A stretch of 64,000 bases of DNA from Microvirga sp. ACRRW (GCF_022346925.1 NZ_JAKRNJ010000001.1:248001-312000); one strand, 5' to 3'. Positions 1-9,369 are shown, numbered from the stretch's first letter. Notes: generated from the sequence alone by a model not told the origin. Numbers and translations are program-made.

Positions 1-170
1 AGCAAGTTGCATGCCAGGCGCAGGTTTTGCAGGGCAGCAATCATTGTTGCAAAGCGGCAAGTCATTGCCTGATTTGAGCCCTTTGAAGCTGTCGCGCTTG
101 TGTACTTTTGACCGCTTCGCATTATCTCAGCTTCAGCTATCATGCTCAGCGTCACGTAAAGAAACGCATC

Positions 171-196
171 TGCGACAGCTGTTGCAATTTGCGACA
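171..196. promoter_or_regulatory. Overlapping palindromes upstream of the AcoR-like gene
   Basis: TGCGACAG-CTGTTGCA (171-186) is a 16-base palindrome with one mismatch. It overlaps a second inverted repeat, TGTTGC-AATTT-GCGACA (180-196). Both end just before the AGGAGGA ribosome binding site at 203-209. AcoR-type activators commonly bind TGT-N-ACA style palindromes, so an autoregulatory site is plausible, but this is inference. TTGC/GCAA half-sites also recur further upstream at about 53-61. Confidence 0.35.
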
Positions 197-213
197 CCGG
201 ACAGGAGGAAGCC

Positions 214-2073
214 GTGTCGTCAGATAAGATTCAGCATGCGCGTCAATCGTTCTTCTCTAAAGGCGTCGTTCCTAGGGGATTGATTTCCCAGCCTATCCTG
301 CGCTCCTGGAACCGATGCGCGGCATTGGGTCTCGAGGGGCGCGCCAATTCGCTGCCGGAGCCCCTGACCTCCCATGAGTTCGCAGCCTCCGCCGAAGAGG
401 CGGAACTCTTCAGGCGTCTTTGCCGGCCCGAGATCGAGGCGCTCTATGCGGATGCGCAGGCGACCGACAGCATTGTCATTCTCACCAATGCGCAGGGGCT
501 CGTTCTCGACACATTGGGCAGCCTCGGCTTTGCGCAACGCGCGGCCCGCGTGGCTCTCATGCCCGGCGTTCCCTGGAGCGAGCAGAATGTCGGCACGAAC
601 GCCATCGGCACGGCCCTCGCGGAAAGCTGCCCGATCGAGGTGCGCGGCGCGGAACATTATCTCGAATGCAACAGGATCTTGAGCTGCTCGGCCACTCCCA
701 TCATCGGCCCGCATGGAAATGTGCTGGGCGTCCTCGATCTGTCCGGTCCCGCCGATGTGCACCATGCTCATGCGCTGGGTCTGGTGCGGCTTGCGGCGGA
801 GCAGATAGAGCATCGTTTCTTCGAGCACGGCTTCGAGCATGCGGACATCGTGCGTTTCCACACGGATCCGGCGATGCTCGGAACACCGCGCGAAGGGATC
901 CTGGTCTTCGAGGACGGACGCCTCAAGGCAGCCAACCGGCAGGGGCTGCATTTCGTCGGCCGCACCTTCGATGCGCTGGGCCGCACGACCTGGGATGACC
1001 TTTTCCAAAACGGTGTTGCGGCTCTGGCCGATACGGGTGCCTTGAAGCGGTGCGATGGAGTGCCCCTTCGCGGGCGGCTCGATCAGCGCAAGCGCAGCAC
1101 TGTGTCGACGCTCCGGAGCAACAAGGCCGTTCCGCCCACAAACGTCGCACCGATCTTCAATTCGGAAACGCACAAGGCTCTCACCCGTGCCGTTCGCCTG
1201 ATCGATGCCGATGTCCCGGTTCTGGTTTGGGGAGAAACCGGCACAGGCAAGGAGGTTTTCGCCCGTGCGGTCCATGGCGGAAGCGCGCGCGCCGGAAAGC
1301 CTTTCGTCGCCGTCAATTGCGCGGCCTTTCCGGAAACATTGATGGAAGCGGAGCTGTTCGGCTATCAGGCCGGCGCCTTCACCGGCGCACGCACCGGCGG
1401 ATCGAAGGGACACTTGCGGGAGGCCGACGGTGGCGTGCTGTTCCTCGACGAGATCGGCGACATGCCTCTTGCCCTGCAAACCAAGCTGCTGCGCGTCCTC
1501 CAGGAGCGCGAGGTTGTGCCGCTCGGCGGCAGCCGCGCTGTCCCGGTTGATTTCACGCTGATCTGCGCCACGAACCGAAACCTGTCAGAACTCGTCCAGA
1601 GCGGCGGGTTCCGCTCCGATCTCTATTTCCGGATTGCGCAATACACGATCGAGCTGCAGCCCCTGAGATCCCGTGCTGACCGGAGGCAACTGATCGACGA
1701 GGTCTGGAAGTGCCTTGGAGCGGCCGGTCGAAACGTGCGCCTGGAGGAAGAGTGCCGCGAGCGCCTCTCGACCTATGCATGGCCCGGCAATTTCCGTCAG
1801 CTGGTCGGCTGCCTGCGGGCGATGCTGGCGCTCGGTGAACCGGGCGACCGGCTGGGGATCGATGCCCTTCCGCCCGATGTTCGGCTGGCAGCGGACGCAG
1901 TCGGCCCCCTGCCCGTCAAGAAAGCAGAACCTCATCCGGCAACGCTGGACTCGATGACCATGGCGGCCATGAGGAATGCCCTCGAAGCGGCGGAAGGGAA
2001 TGTTTCCCGCGCGGCGCGCCGTCTCGGGATCAGCCGCAGCACCCTTTACCGGCGCCTCCAAGGCAACGCTTGA
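214..2073 (+). CDS. AcoR-type sigma-54-dependent Fis-family activator
   Basis: This is a 619-residue enhancer-binding protein that remodels RNA polymerase-sigma54. An N-terminal GAF-like sensor (about residues 60-200) precedes the AAA+ domain (about 315-540), which has Walker A GETGTGKE and the sigma54-contact loop GAFTGA. A C-terminal Fis-type helix-turn-helix ([20 protein letters not shown]) ends the protein. The start is GTG, chosen because AGGAGGA lies seven bases upstream and the protein then begins in the usual [10 protein letters not shown] style of AcoR relatives. Family members control acetoin, alcohol, acetone or phenol catabolism. No such operon lies on this side, so the target may lie before base 1 or elsewhere. 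A long open frame on the opposite strand is only a codon-bias shadow. Confidence 0.9.
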   Translation: MSSDKIQHARQSFFSKGVVPRGLISQPILRSWNRCAALGLEGRANSLPEPLTSHEFAASAEEAELFRRLCRPEIEALYADAQATDSIVILTNAQGLVLDTLGSLGFAQRAARVALMPGVPWSEQNVGTNAIGTALAESCPIEVRGAEHYLECNRILSCSATPIIGPHGNVLGVLDLSGPADVHHAHALGLVRLAAEQIEHRFFEHGFEHADIVRFHTDPAMLGTPREGILVFEDGRLKAANRQGLHFVGRTFDALGRTTWDDLFQNGVAALADTGALKRCDGVPLRGRLDQRKRSTVSTLRSNKAVPPTNVAPIFNSETHKALTRAVRLIDADVPVLVWGETGTGKEVFARAVHGGSARAGKPFVAVNCAAFPETLMEAELFGYQAGAFTGARTGGSKGHLREADGGVLFLDEIGDMPLALQTKLLRVLQEREVVPLGGSRAVPVDFTLICATNRNLSELVQSGGFRSDLYFRIAQYTIELQPLRSRADRRQLIDEVWKCLGAAGRNVRLEEECRERLSTYAWPGNFRQLVGCLRAMLALGEPGDRLGIDALPPDVRLAADAVGPLPVKKAEPHPATLDSMTMAAMRNALEAAEGNVSRAARRLGISRSTLYRRLQGNA

Positions 2074-2086
2074 AGCACAAAAAGAA

Positions 2087-2120
2087 CGGGAGCCGTGCGT
2101 ACATCCGGCACTAGCTCCCG
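2087..2120 (+). terminator. Candidate hairpin terminator after the AcoR-like gene
   Basis: CGGGAGC (2087-2093) pairs with GCTCCCG (2114-2120), and GTGC/GCAC can extend the stem inside. It is followed by CCTTTCTG, so the U-tract is weak. It lies 14 bases after the stop codon, which suits a transcription end. The remainder of 2121-2360 shows no gene. Confidence 0.45.
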
Positions 2121-2360
2121 CCTTTCTGACCAATCGCCCGAGCGACCGGATTGGCTCAAGATACGCCCGAATCCATGGATGGCGGGGACGCATAGGAGGT
2201 ATGAAACCGCCTCCTTCGAGGGCTTTCCCTCTTGCGGGACCAAGCAGCCTGGGGCACTGACCGAACCGATGAAAAACCGTCTCCGGCTTTGAAGGAAAAA
2301 GAGATTTTCCTATTGGGCCGGACGGGTTATGGGCTTGCCTGACAGGCAAACGGAGACGAC

Positions 2361-3608
2361 ATGAGCGAGCAGTTCTCTCTTCAGAAAGACAAGATCCGGG
2401 TGCTTCTGCTCGAAGGGGTGAACGAGAGCGCCGTCGAGATGATCCGGTCGGCGGGCTACACGAACATTACCTATCTGAAGACGGCTCTCGACGAGAAGGA
2501 TCTGATCGAGTCCCTGCAGGGCGTTCATATTCTCGGCATCCGCTCCCGCACGCAGCTGACCCGCGAGGTGATCGCCGCCGCCAATCGCCTCATCGCCGTC
2601 GGCTGCTTCAGCGTGGGCACGAACCAGGTCGATCTGGAAGCGGCGCGCCAAGCCGCCATTCCCGTCTTCAACGCCCCCTTCTCAAACACCCGCAGCGTCG
2701 CTGAACTCGTGATCGGCGAGATCGTCATGCTGCTGCGCCGCGTTTTCCCGAAATCCGCTGCCGCTCATACAGGCGGTTGGGACAAGTCGGCCATCGACAG
2801 CCATGAGGTGCGCGGCAAGACGCTCGGCATCGTCGGTTACGGCAATATCGGCTCGCAGCTTTCCTATCTCGCCGAGTCCATGGGCATGCGCGTGATCTTC
2901 TACGATCAGACCGACAAGCTGCGCCATGGCAACACGGAACCGGCGGACAGCCTGTACGATCTGCTGGGCCAGAGCGACGTGGTAAGCCTGCATGTTCCCG
3001 AGACGCCCGCCACGCATGGCATGATCGGCAAAAGCGAGATCGCCGCCATGAAGAAAGGCGCTTATCTCATCAACAACAGCCGCGGCACGGTGGTGGATCT
3101 CGATGCTCTCGCGGACGCGCTGAAGAGCGGCCATCTGCGCGGCGCCGCCGCCGATGTGTTCCCCGTCGAGCCTGCATCCAACAAGGAGCGCTTCGTGACG
3201 CCGCTCCAGGGCCTCGACAACGTTATTCTTACCCCGCATATCGGCGGCTCCACGGAAGAGGCGCAGGAACGCATCGGCGCCGAAGTCGCTCGCAAGCTGA
3301 TCGATTATTCCGATGTCGGCTCGACCATCGGAGCGGTGAACTTCCCGCAGGTGCAGCTGTCGTCGCGCGCCACCGGCACACGCTACATCCACGTGCATCG
3401 CAACGTGCCCGGCATGCTTGGCCGCCTCAATCAGGTTTTCTCGGCGCGCGGCCTCAACATTACGGCGCAGCACCTGCAAACCGACGGCGAGATGGGTTAT
3501 GTGGTGATCGAGGTGGAAGGCCAGCCCGAGCACAGCCGGGAAACGCTGCACGAGATCCGCGCTCTGGACGGCACGATCCGCGCTCGCCTGCTTTATGCGC
3601 TCGGCTGA
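2361..3608 (+). CDS. serA: D-3-phosphoglycerate dehydrogenase
   Basis: It oxidises 3-phosphoglycerate to 3-phosphohydroxypyruvate with NAD+, the first step of serine synthesis in the cytosol. At 415 residues it matches the short E. coli-type enzyme with a C-terminal ACT domain rather than the long form of about 530 residues. The Rossmann motif is GIVGYGNIGSQ (about residue 155), the catalytic Arg sits in NNSRGTVVD, the Glu follows in the PVEPASN region, and the His is in LTPHIGGSTEEAQ. The ACT domain (about 340-415, beginning YIHVHRNVPGMLGRLNQVF) is the usual serine feedback site. It stands alone in its transcription unit. Confidence 0.95.
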   Translation: MSEQFSLQKDKIRVLLLEGVNESAVEMIRSAGYTNITYLKTALDEKDLIESLQGVHILGIRSRTQLTREVIAAANRLIAVGCFSVGTNQVDLEAARQAAIPVFNAPFSNTRSVAELVIGEIVMLLRRVFPKSAAAHTGGWDKSAIDSHEVRGKTLGIVGYGNIGSQLSYLAESMGMRVIFYDQTDKLRHGNTEPADSLYDLLGQSDVVSLHVPETPATHGMIGKSEIAAMKKGAYLINNSRGTVVDLDALADALKSGHLRGAAADVFPVEPASNKERFVTPLQGLDNVILTPHIGGSTEEAQERIGAEVARKLIDYSDVGSTIGAVNFPQVQLSSRATGTRYIHVHRNVPGMLGRLNQVFSARGLNITAQHLQTDGEMGYVVIEVEGQPEHSRETLHEIRALDGTIRARLLYALG

Positions 3609-3670
3609 TCGAACGGATACAACCAAGTGCCGCACTTTTCCATAGCGCCGCTTCGTGCTTGGATTGCCGC

Positions 3671-4207
3671 ATGATCGCAAGCGTTCAGGACCGTATCCGA
3701 AGCCTCCTGCAACAGACGGCAACGCGCCTCTCGGATGCGGCGCGCTTGCCCTCCGTGGTGGTGGAGGACACCGAGGTGACGCTCGGTGCTGTCGATCCGC
3801 CGCCTGGACTGCGGGCACGCGATCCGTTAGGCAGCGCGGCAACCCTGCCCTCACCTCCTCCCGATGAGCTGGACAACCCGACAGACATGAGCGCCTCCGT
3901 CGACACATTAGCCGAGCAGATGCTGACTCTGGTGGATATTGTTTCCGCCCAGGAGAAGGACATCAAAGCCCTGAGAGAGCAATGCAGAAAACTCGAAGAG
4001 CACAACCAGGCCGTCATGGTTGCCTTCTCGGCTTTCTTTCACGTTCTCTCGGTTGGGCGCGTGGCGAAAGCGAGCGAAATCGCCTCTCTTCTGCAGAACA
4101 TCAGTAAGATCGCAGAGCAGGAAGGCCGCCCCAAGGAATCCGTGATTTTCCTTCAAAATCTCGCAAAGATGGTTCCGGGCCACTCGGAGCCTGAACAAGG
4201 CGCATAG
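3671..4207 (+). CDS. Hypothetical coiled-coil protein
   Basis: This 178-residue protein is not recognised. The first half is rich in Pro and acidic residues with no clear fold. From about residue 75 a helical, coiled-coil-like stretch begins (SASVDTLAEQMLTLVDIVSA), with heptad-like Leu spacing, and a helical C-terminus follows. There is no signal peptide or membrane segment. An in-frame TTG lies at 3659. A later ATG at 3887 would give only the coiled-coil part, so the start is uncertain. No ribosome binding site decides it. The gene follows serA by about 60 bases and might be cotranscribed. Confidence 0.5.
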   Translation: MIASVQDRIRSLLQQTATRLSDAARLPSVVVEDTEVTLGAVDPPPGLRARDPLGSAATLPSPPPDELDNPTDMSASVDTLAEQMLTLVDIVSAQEKDIKALREQCRKLEEHNQAVMVAFSAFFHVLSVGRVAKASEIASLLQNISKIAEQEGRPKESVIFLQNLAKMVPGHSEPEQGA

Positions 4208-4240
4208 CCGCGCTCTCCTGCTTCTCCGAAACATGCGCCG

Positions 4241-4256
4241 TTAAGCATCCCTTAAC
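4241..4256. promoter_or_regulatory. CtrA-type binding site
   Basis: TTAA-GCATCCC-TTAAC is an exact match to the alphaproteobacterial CtrA full-site consensus TTAA-N7-TTAAC. It lies 118 bases before the next start codon, in an intergenic stretch. A further TTAAGG follows at once (4259-4264). The match is seen directly; control by CtrA is inference. Confidence 0.55.
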
Positions 4257-4373
4257 CTTAAGGTTTCATGATCGGAGGGCTGCTGATCCATACGCAGCCA
4301 TCCGGCCAGCGCCGTCATCTCCGCCTTGCCGCGATGAAACCGTCGAAGGCACCTTCACGGAAGGAAACGGTTC

Positions 4374-4982
4374 ATGTCGGTGGAAAGGGCGAATGTCGCG
4401 GTCGAGCACATGATTGCAGATCATGTTGCTGTTTCCTTCAAGCAGAAGGCCTCCCCCGCCGGAGCGGAGAGCACTGCAGCCCAGATCCGCCAGTGCATCA
4501 CAGACAAGTTTGAACTTGTTGCGCCCGGCAACGAGCAGGACAACTCTCCCCCTGCGATCCAGCTTTTACGCGATAGCCTGATCAAGGCATTCTCGCCAGC
4601 GCAGGCGCCCAACACCTCGCAGAGCCGCGCCGAGCAGCTTGCATTGCTGCACAGCTCTCTTGAGGGCATGCGCCGCATTTCCGCAGTTGCAACTCTTAAG
4701 CCGGGAAAGCCTGTCCATGTCGATCTGCTGCTTGAACGTCAGCAGCTCGTTCTGAAGAACGAATTCACGGAAGGTTTCGGGCGGTTCGAGACTTGGCTCA
4801 TCTCAATTGCAGCTCTCGCCCTCGTTCTTCTCAATGCCATCGACTATCTCTGGGCCATCCCGATCCTCGCCCTCAGCGTTGGCCGGTCCTGGCATCTCGA
4901 TCGTCAATGCAAGAAGCGTCGCGAGAGAATTGCGGAGATCGATGCGGTCGTTCAGCCGGCTGCGCGGACATCTCACAGCTGA
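4374..4982 (+). CDS. Hypothetical protein with C-terminal membrane segments
   Basis: The 202-residue protein has a soluble, mostly helical N-terminal part and a hydrophobic stretch at about residues 140-170 (WLISIAALALVLLNAIDYLW then IPILALSVG), probably a membrane hairpin or one long span. A short, strongly basic cytoplasmic tail follows (RQCKKRRERIAEID). The ATG at 4374 has AAGGAA about nine bases upstream. No family is recognised. The CtrA-type site upstream suggests cell-cycle-linked expression. Its end overlaps the convergent phosphatase gene by ten bases. Confidence 0.65.
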   Translation: MSVERANVAVEHMIADHVAVSFKQKASPAGAESTAAQIRQCITDKFELVAPGNEQDNSPPAIQLLRDSLIKAFSPAQAPNTSQSRAEQLALLHSSLEGMRRISAVATLKPGKPVHVDLLLERQQLVLKNEFTEGFGRFETWLISIAALALVLLNAIDYLWAIPILALSVGRSWHLDRQCKKRRERIAEIDAVVQPAARTSHS

Positions 4983-5806
4983 GACGGCAGAAGAGCATCC
5001 CGCAAGGCCTGCCAGCTTTCCCGATCCGGCGCGTTGATCAATCCGCCGCCTCGATTGATCGGCCGGTATGGCGAACCGTCGAAATGAGCCGAGTAGCCCC
5101 CGGCCTCGTGATGGATCAGCCAGCCAGCCGCATGATCCCAAGGCATCACGCTCGACGAGAAGGCGAAGTGCATATGTCCGCTCGCGATCTGGCGATAAGC
5201 GTGCGCGGCGCATCTCAGATTCGTGACCATGGCAATGCGCGGAAAATTGGCTGTCACCGCCTGCATCAGCGTCTCCGGCAGATAACGCCAGGATACGTTC
5301 CCCACCATCTCCGCAAGAGGAACGGGTGAAGCCACCTGCAATGCCTGCGTGGTGCCGTCCTGCCGCTGCATCCACGCACCTTCTCCACGCACGGCAACCG
5401 CCCAATCGTCCAAGATCGGGTCGAGGATGACGCCGCACACCACTTCTCCCTTCACCACAGCGGCGGCCATGACACCGAACAGCGGCAAGCCGGATGCGAA
5501 GTTCAAGGTGCCGTCGACGGGGTCTAGAATGAAGGCGAGATCGGCATCGGCCAATCCGTCGAGAAGCTGAGGGCTCCGGCTCACGCCCTCCTCGCCGATG
5601 ACGACGGCATTCGGAAAAGCGCGCAGGAGATCCGCTTCGATGACACGCTCCGCTGCCTCGTCCGCATCCGTCACCAGATCGAGCTGCGATGACTTCGTGC
5701 GAATGGCGCCTTCGGACAGGTTCCTGAATCTCGGCAGGATTTCAGCTTGCGCGGCATTCCTGAGAATCTCTGCAACGGTGACGGCATTGGCTCTGGAAAA
5801 GATCAT
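4973..5806 (-). CDS. Inositol monophosphatase family enzyme (HisN-like)
   Basis: This is a 277-residue Mg2+-dependent phosphomonoesterase of the IMPase fold. The metal-binding motifs are all present: GEEGVS (about residue 70), DPVDGTLNF (about 95-103) and WDHAAG (about 223-228). In Hyphomicrobiales these genes usually encode histidinol-phosphate phosphatase, inositol phosphatase or CysQ-like nucleotidases, and sequence alone does not separate them here. No his or cys genes are adjacent. The ATG at 5806 begins a normal N-terminus. It is convergent with the membrane-protein gene. Confidence 0.85.
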   Translation of the reverse strand: MIFSRANAVTVAEILRNAAQAEILPRFRNLSEGAIRTKSSQLDLVTDADEAAERVIEADLLRAFPNAVVIGEEGVSRSPQLLDGLADADLAFILDPVDGTLNFASGLPLFGVMAAAVVKGEVVCGVILDPILDDWAVAVRGEGAWMQRQDGTTQALQVASPVPLAEMVGNVSWRYLPETLMQAVTANFPRIAMVTNLRCAAHAYRQIASGHMHFAFSSSVMPWDHAAGWLIHHEAGGYSAHFDGSPYRPINRGGGLINAPDRESWQALRDALLPSQL

Positions 5807-5859
5807 CGGCTTTCGCGCTATATTGATGGTTGCTTGACGATGCTTTGTAGCGGTTAAGG

Positions 5860-6696
5860 TCAGATCATCTCAAGCGGGCGCTTGCGTTTCGGTGGTGGAA
5901 ACTCGGCGTCGATGGCATTCAACTCATCAGGGCTGAGTTGAATGTCGAGAGCTTTCCGATTTTCGCGCACATGATCTGTGCTCGATGCCTTGGGAATGGC
6001 GATGATGCCGGGCTTCTGCAAAAGCCATGCGAGAGCGATCTGATACGGGCTCGCTTTGTGGTGTCGTCCGATGGTCTGCAAGATTCCCGCCTTTGGCAAG
6101 CGTCCCTGCTCGATGGGGCTGTAGGCCATCAATGGCATCTTCCGCTCCGCCATCCACGGGATCAGATCGTATTCGGGTCCGCGTCGCGTCACGTTGTAGA
6201 GAATCTGATTGGTTGCACAATTGGTGCCGCCCTCAATCTCGAACAGCTCTTCCATGTCGTCCGTGTCGAAATTGCTGACGCCCCAATGGCGGATCTTACC
6301 GGAGCGGCGCAGATCCTCGAAGCCTGCCACCGTCTCTTCCAAGGGCTCATTTCCCCGCCAGTGCAACAGATAAAGATCGAGACGATCTGCTTTAAGCCGT
6401 CTCAAGCTGCGCTCGCATGCTTCAACGACACCCTTGCGGCTGGCATTATGCGGATAAACCTTGCTCACGAGAAACAGGCTTTCTCGCTCTGCTCCGAGGG
6501 CCTCCGCGATCAGCTTTTCGGATGCGCCCTCTCCATACATTTCCGCCGTATCGATCAGGGTCATGCCCAATTCGACACCCAGACGCAGCGCCTCGATTTC
6601 TTGAGCGCGCCCGGTGCTCTTTTCAGCCATCTGCCAAGTGCCTTGCCCGAGCGCGGGAACGGTCTCTCCCGAAGGCAGCACGACGTGTCGGCTCAT
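5860..6696 (-). CDS. Aldo/keto reductase
   Basis: This is a 278-residue NADPH-dependent reductase with a TIM barrel. The catalytic tetrad is visible: Asp and Tyr in IDTAEMYGEG (about residues 49-54), Lys in LVSKVYP (about 79) and His in LLHWRG (about 111). The C-terminal cofactor motif is IPKASSTDHVRENRKAL. Family members reduce 2,5-diketogluconate, methylglyoxal and other carbonyls; the substrate here cannot be inferred. It lies 35 bases downstream of the HtrA-like gene on the same strand and may be cotranscribed. Confidence 0.92.
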   Translation of the reverse strand: MSRHVVLPSGETVPALGQGTWQMAEKSTGRAQEIEALRLGVELGMTLIDTAEMYGEGASEKLIAEALGAERESLFLVSKVYPHNASRKGVVEACERSLRRLKADRLDLYLLHWRGNEPLEETVAGFEDLRRSGKIRHWGVSNFDTDDMEELFEIEGGTNCATNQILYNVTRRGPEYDLIPWMAERKMPLMAYSPIEQGRLPKAGILQTIGRHHKASPYQIALAWLLQKPGIIAIPKASSTDHVRENRKALDIQLSPDELNAIDAEFPPPKRKRPLEMI

Positions 6697-6731
6697 GATG
6701 GCTCCTTAGACTGTCAGGTTTTTGCTTGAGA

Positions 6732-7712
6732 CTATTGCAGGCGCGGTGTTTTCATGAAGCGACCGCGGTCGGCGGACCTGATCGTCACGTCGAAAGTGTC
6801 CCCTTCACGCTCCAGCGTGAGAGGCACATCCACGCCCGCAGGACCCAGCGCCCAGATGGCGCGGTAGAACTCGGCAAGCGATGTCACGACTTGCCCGGCA
6901 ACGGCATGAACATTGTCTCCGGCTCTCAAGCCCGCGCGCTGCGCTGGAGCATCGCCGGCAAGGCCGATGACAGCGACCTGATCTTCTTCGGTTTCCGAGA
7001 CATAGAAACCAAGCCACGGCTTCGGCGGCTTGCCGACGCGGCCAAGGGTCAGCAGGTCGTCGAGAATGGGTTTGAGGAGATCGATGGGCACGCTCATGTT
7101 CAGGGGAACGACGGCGCCGCCCTGCGCCTGATGCTGAAGCTGGAGCGAACCGATGCCGACGAGATCGCCACGCGGGCCGATCAGCGCCGTACCGCCCCAA
7201 TTGGGATGGGCCGGCACCGTGAAGATGGCGTTGTCGATGAGATATTCCCAATATCCCGCAAATTCCTGACATGCGACGACCTGAGCCGCCAGGGCATGTT
7301 CACGCCCTCCGCTACCGCCCATCACCAGCTGGTCTCCGGGCAGGAGACGCCGGGAATCCCCGATCGGCATGACCGGCAACCCGAGCGGCTCGAGCGCCTG
7401 CACGAGACCGAATCCGCTGTCGTAATCGTAGGCGATCACATGGGCCTCGACCGTGCGGCCCTTGTTGGTGGTAAGCCACACTTCCTCGGCTTCGGCGATG
7501 AGGTATCCGATGGTCACGACGAGCCCGTCCGCGCGGATCACGACGCCCTGCCCAGCCCGTTCGGTTCCGAGGGTCTCGGCGGTAAAGGCATCCTCCGGCA
7601 CGTGGCTGCGGATCGAGACGATGGAGTTCAGGGCCTCCCGAAGGTCATAGGAGAGCGCATCCGGATCGGGCTGAAACTCGGGCGGGACCTGCCATTCCTC
7701 CGGTGAATGCAT
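6732..7712 (-). CDS. HtrA/DegP-like protein with a degenerate catalytic triad
   Basis: The 326-residue protein has a trypsin-like S1C domain (about 25-215) and one PDZ domain (about 225-320). The fold signatures are clear (GQGVVIRADGLVVT; AGLRAGDNVHAVAGQ), but where active HtrA enzymes have TNNHVV this one reads TIGYLI (Tyr70 in place of His). The GNSGGP serine loop reads PNWGGTAL (Trp172 in place of Ser), while an Asp remains near residue 98. It also has no signal peptide, so it should be cytosolic. I infer a non-proteolytic PDZ scaffold or chaperone. It diverges from hemN across a shared 186-base promoter region. Confidence 0.8.
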   Translation of the reverse strand: MHSPEEWQVPPEFQPDPDALSYDLREALNSIVSIRSHVPEDAFTAETLGTERAGQGVVIRADGLVVTIGYLIAEAEEVWLTTNKGRTVEAHVIAYDYDSGFGLVQALEPLGLPVMPIGDSRRLLPGDQLVMGGSGGREHALAAQVVACQEFAGYWEYLIDNAIFTVPAHPNWGGTALIGPRGDLVGIGSLQLQHQAQGGAVVPLNMSVPIDLLKPILDDLLTLGRVGKPPKPWLGFYVSETEEDQVAVIGLAGDAPAQRAGLRAGDNVHAVAGQVVTSLAEFYRAIWALGPAGVDVPLTLEREGDTFDVTIRSADRGRFMKTPRLQ

Positions 7713-7850
7713 CGGAAAACTCCTTACCCCGCCTCGCGAGGCCCCAAAGAACGGGTCCTCGAAAGAACATCTACACCATCAAGATGGCGAAAAATGCTGG
7801 ACCTTCAACCCAGGCTCCTCCGATTGGTGCCGAGGATCGCCTTAGGAGAC

Positions 7851-7864
7851 TTGACCTAAATCAA
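7851..7864. promoter_or_regulatory. FixK/FNR box upstream of hemN
   Basis: TTGACCTAAATCAA matches the FNR/FixK consensus TTGAT-N4-ATCAA with one change. It ends 34 bases before the hemN start. It could also affect the divergent HtrA-like gene. Confidence 0.8.
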
Positions 7865-7898
7865 GGCTGATTGAACGGAACCGGAGCAAAGGACTGGC

Positions 7899-9236
7899 AT
7901 GACGCCAGAACTCATTGCCCGCTATGACCAGCGCGTGCCGCGCTACACGAGCTATCCCACCGCTCCGCATTTCAAGCCGGATGTGGACCATGCAACCTAT
8001 GCGCAATGGCTCTCTGAGCTTTCGCCCCAGACGGCGCTCTCGCTCTACCTGCACGTGCCTTTCTGCGCAGAGCTTTGCCTCTATTGCGGCTGCCACACCA
8101 CGGTGGCCCGCACCTACAGCCCGGTCGCTTCCTATGTGGAGCTTCTGGAGCGGGAAATCGAACTCGTGGCCCAGCATCTGCCGGGCCGCATGGGCGTCAC
8201 GCATATCCATTGGGGCGGCGGCACGCCGACGATCCTGTCCGGAGACGATCTCAGGCGCATCATGAGCCTTCTGGAGCGCTCCTTCGGCATCCGCTCGACC
8301 GCCGAGATCGCCGTGGAGATCGATCCGCGCACTCTCACTCTCGAGCACGTGGACGCGCTCGCCGCTTCCGGCCTCAACCGGGCGAGCCTGGGCGTGCAGG
8401 ATTTTGACCCCAAGGTTCAGGAGACCATCAACCGGGTCCAGTCCTTCGAGCAGACGGCCAAGGTTGCCGGCTGGCTGCGTCATGCCGGCGTGACGGGCCT
8501 GAACCTCGATCTCATGTACGGCCTTCCCTACCAGACCACCGAGAGCGTTCTGCGTACCATCGAGCAGGCCCTTCGGCTCGACCCCGACCGCATCGCCCTC
8601 TTCGGCTACGCCCATGTGCCGTGGATGAAGCGTCATCAGGCGCTGCTGCCGGAAGAGGCCATGCCCGATGCCGTCCAGCGCGTCGAGCAGAACACAGCGG
8701 CGGCGGCGGCCCTGCTAGAGGCGGGCTATGTCCAGATCGGCATCGACCATTTCGCCAAGCCTAGCGATCCCATGGTCGCTCGCCAGCGCGAGGGGCGCCT
8801 GCACCGGAATTTTCAGGGCTACACCACCGACGAGGCCACGGCCCTCATCGGCTTCGGCACCTCGGCCATCGGCTCCCTGCCGCAGGGCTATATCCAGAAC
8901 GCTCCAAGCACCGTTGCCTATCGCGAGGCGATCACGAACGGCCGCCTGCCCACCGTGCGTGGGGTTGCCCTGACCGATGACGACCGTCTGCGCCGGAACA
9001 TCATTGAGCGGCTCATGTGCGACTTCGCGGTCGATCTCGGCGGGATTGCCCCCGATCAATCCGACTTCAGCGCGGAGATCACGGCCATCGATGAACTCGC
9101 CCGCGACGGATTGGTGAAGCGCGAGGGCTTGTCCATCGAAATCCCCGAGGACAGCCGCCTCCTGGTCCGGAACGTCTGCGCGGCGTTCGACCGCTATCTG
9201 GAAAGCGGGGTCGCGCGGCATTCGCGCGCTGTCTGA
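7899..9236 (+). CDS. hemN: Oxygen-independent coproporphyrinogen III dehydrogenase
   Basis: This 445-residue radical-SAM enzyme converts coproporphyrinogen III to protoporphyrinogen IX without O2, feeding haem to the cbb3 oxidase when oxygen is scarce. The cluster-binding motif C56-x3-C60-x2-C63-x-C65 (CAELCLYCGC) carries the extra Cys typical of true HemN rather than HemW. The N-terminal RYTSYPTAPHF and the HIHWGGGTPT strand are also HemN hallmarks, and the HemN C-terminal domain is present. The FixK/FNR box just upstream and ccoN just downstream fit low-oxygen induction. Confidence 0.95.
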   Translation: MTPELIARYDQRVPRYTSYPTAPHFKPDVDHATYAQWLSELSPQTALSLYLHVPFCAELCLYCGCHTTVARTYSPVASYVELLEREIELVAQHLPGRMGVTHIHWGGGTPTILSGDDLRRIMSLLERSFGIRSTAEIAVEIDPRTLTLEHVDALAASGLNRASLGVQDFDPKVQETINRVQSFEQTAKVAGWLRHAGVTGLNLDLMYGLPYQTTESVLRTIEQALRLDPDRIALFGYAHVPWMKRHQALLPEEAMPDAVQRVEQNTAAAAALLEAGYVQIGIDHFAKPSDPMVARQREGRLHRNFQGYTTDEATALIGFGTSAIGSLPQGYIQNAPSTVAYREAITNGRLPTVRGVALTDDDRLRRNIIERLMCDFAVDLGGIAPDQSDFSAEITAIDELARDGLVKREGLSIEIPEDSRLLVRNVCAAFDRYLESGVARHSRAV

Positions 9237-9274
9237 ACCCTTTTGAAGGGCATCAACGGGTCGAAAGGCACCGT

Positions 9275-9288
9275 TTGATTTGCATCAA
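9275..9288. promoter_or_regulatory. FixK/FNR box upstream of ccoN
   Basis: TTGAT-TTGC-ATCAA is an exact match to the FNR/FixK consensus palindrome. It lies 81 bases before the ccoN start, a suitable distance for a class II activated promoter. Confidence 0.88.
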
Positions 9289-9369
9289 TGTCCCTTCCCC
9301 ACCTCCCGCCTAATGAGGAAACTGATGGCGAAGCTCTGGGCCTCGCCACATCAAGAACGGTCGAGACCT

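Noticed and set aside
220..1479. A 419-codon open frame opposite the AcoR-like gene
   Set aside because: Shadow of the sense codon bias; no start signal, no domain.
9280..9369. N-terminal extension of ccoN from TTG 9280
   Set aside because: The start would lie inside the FixK/FNR box, and the extra residues do not align with FixN proteins.
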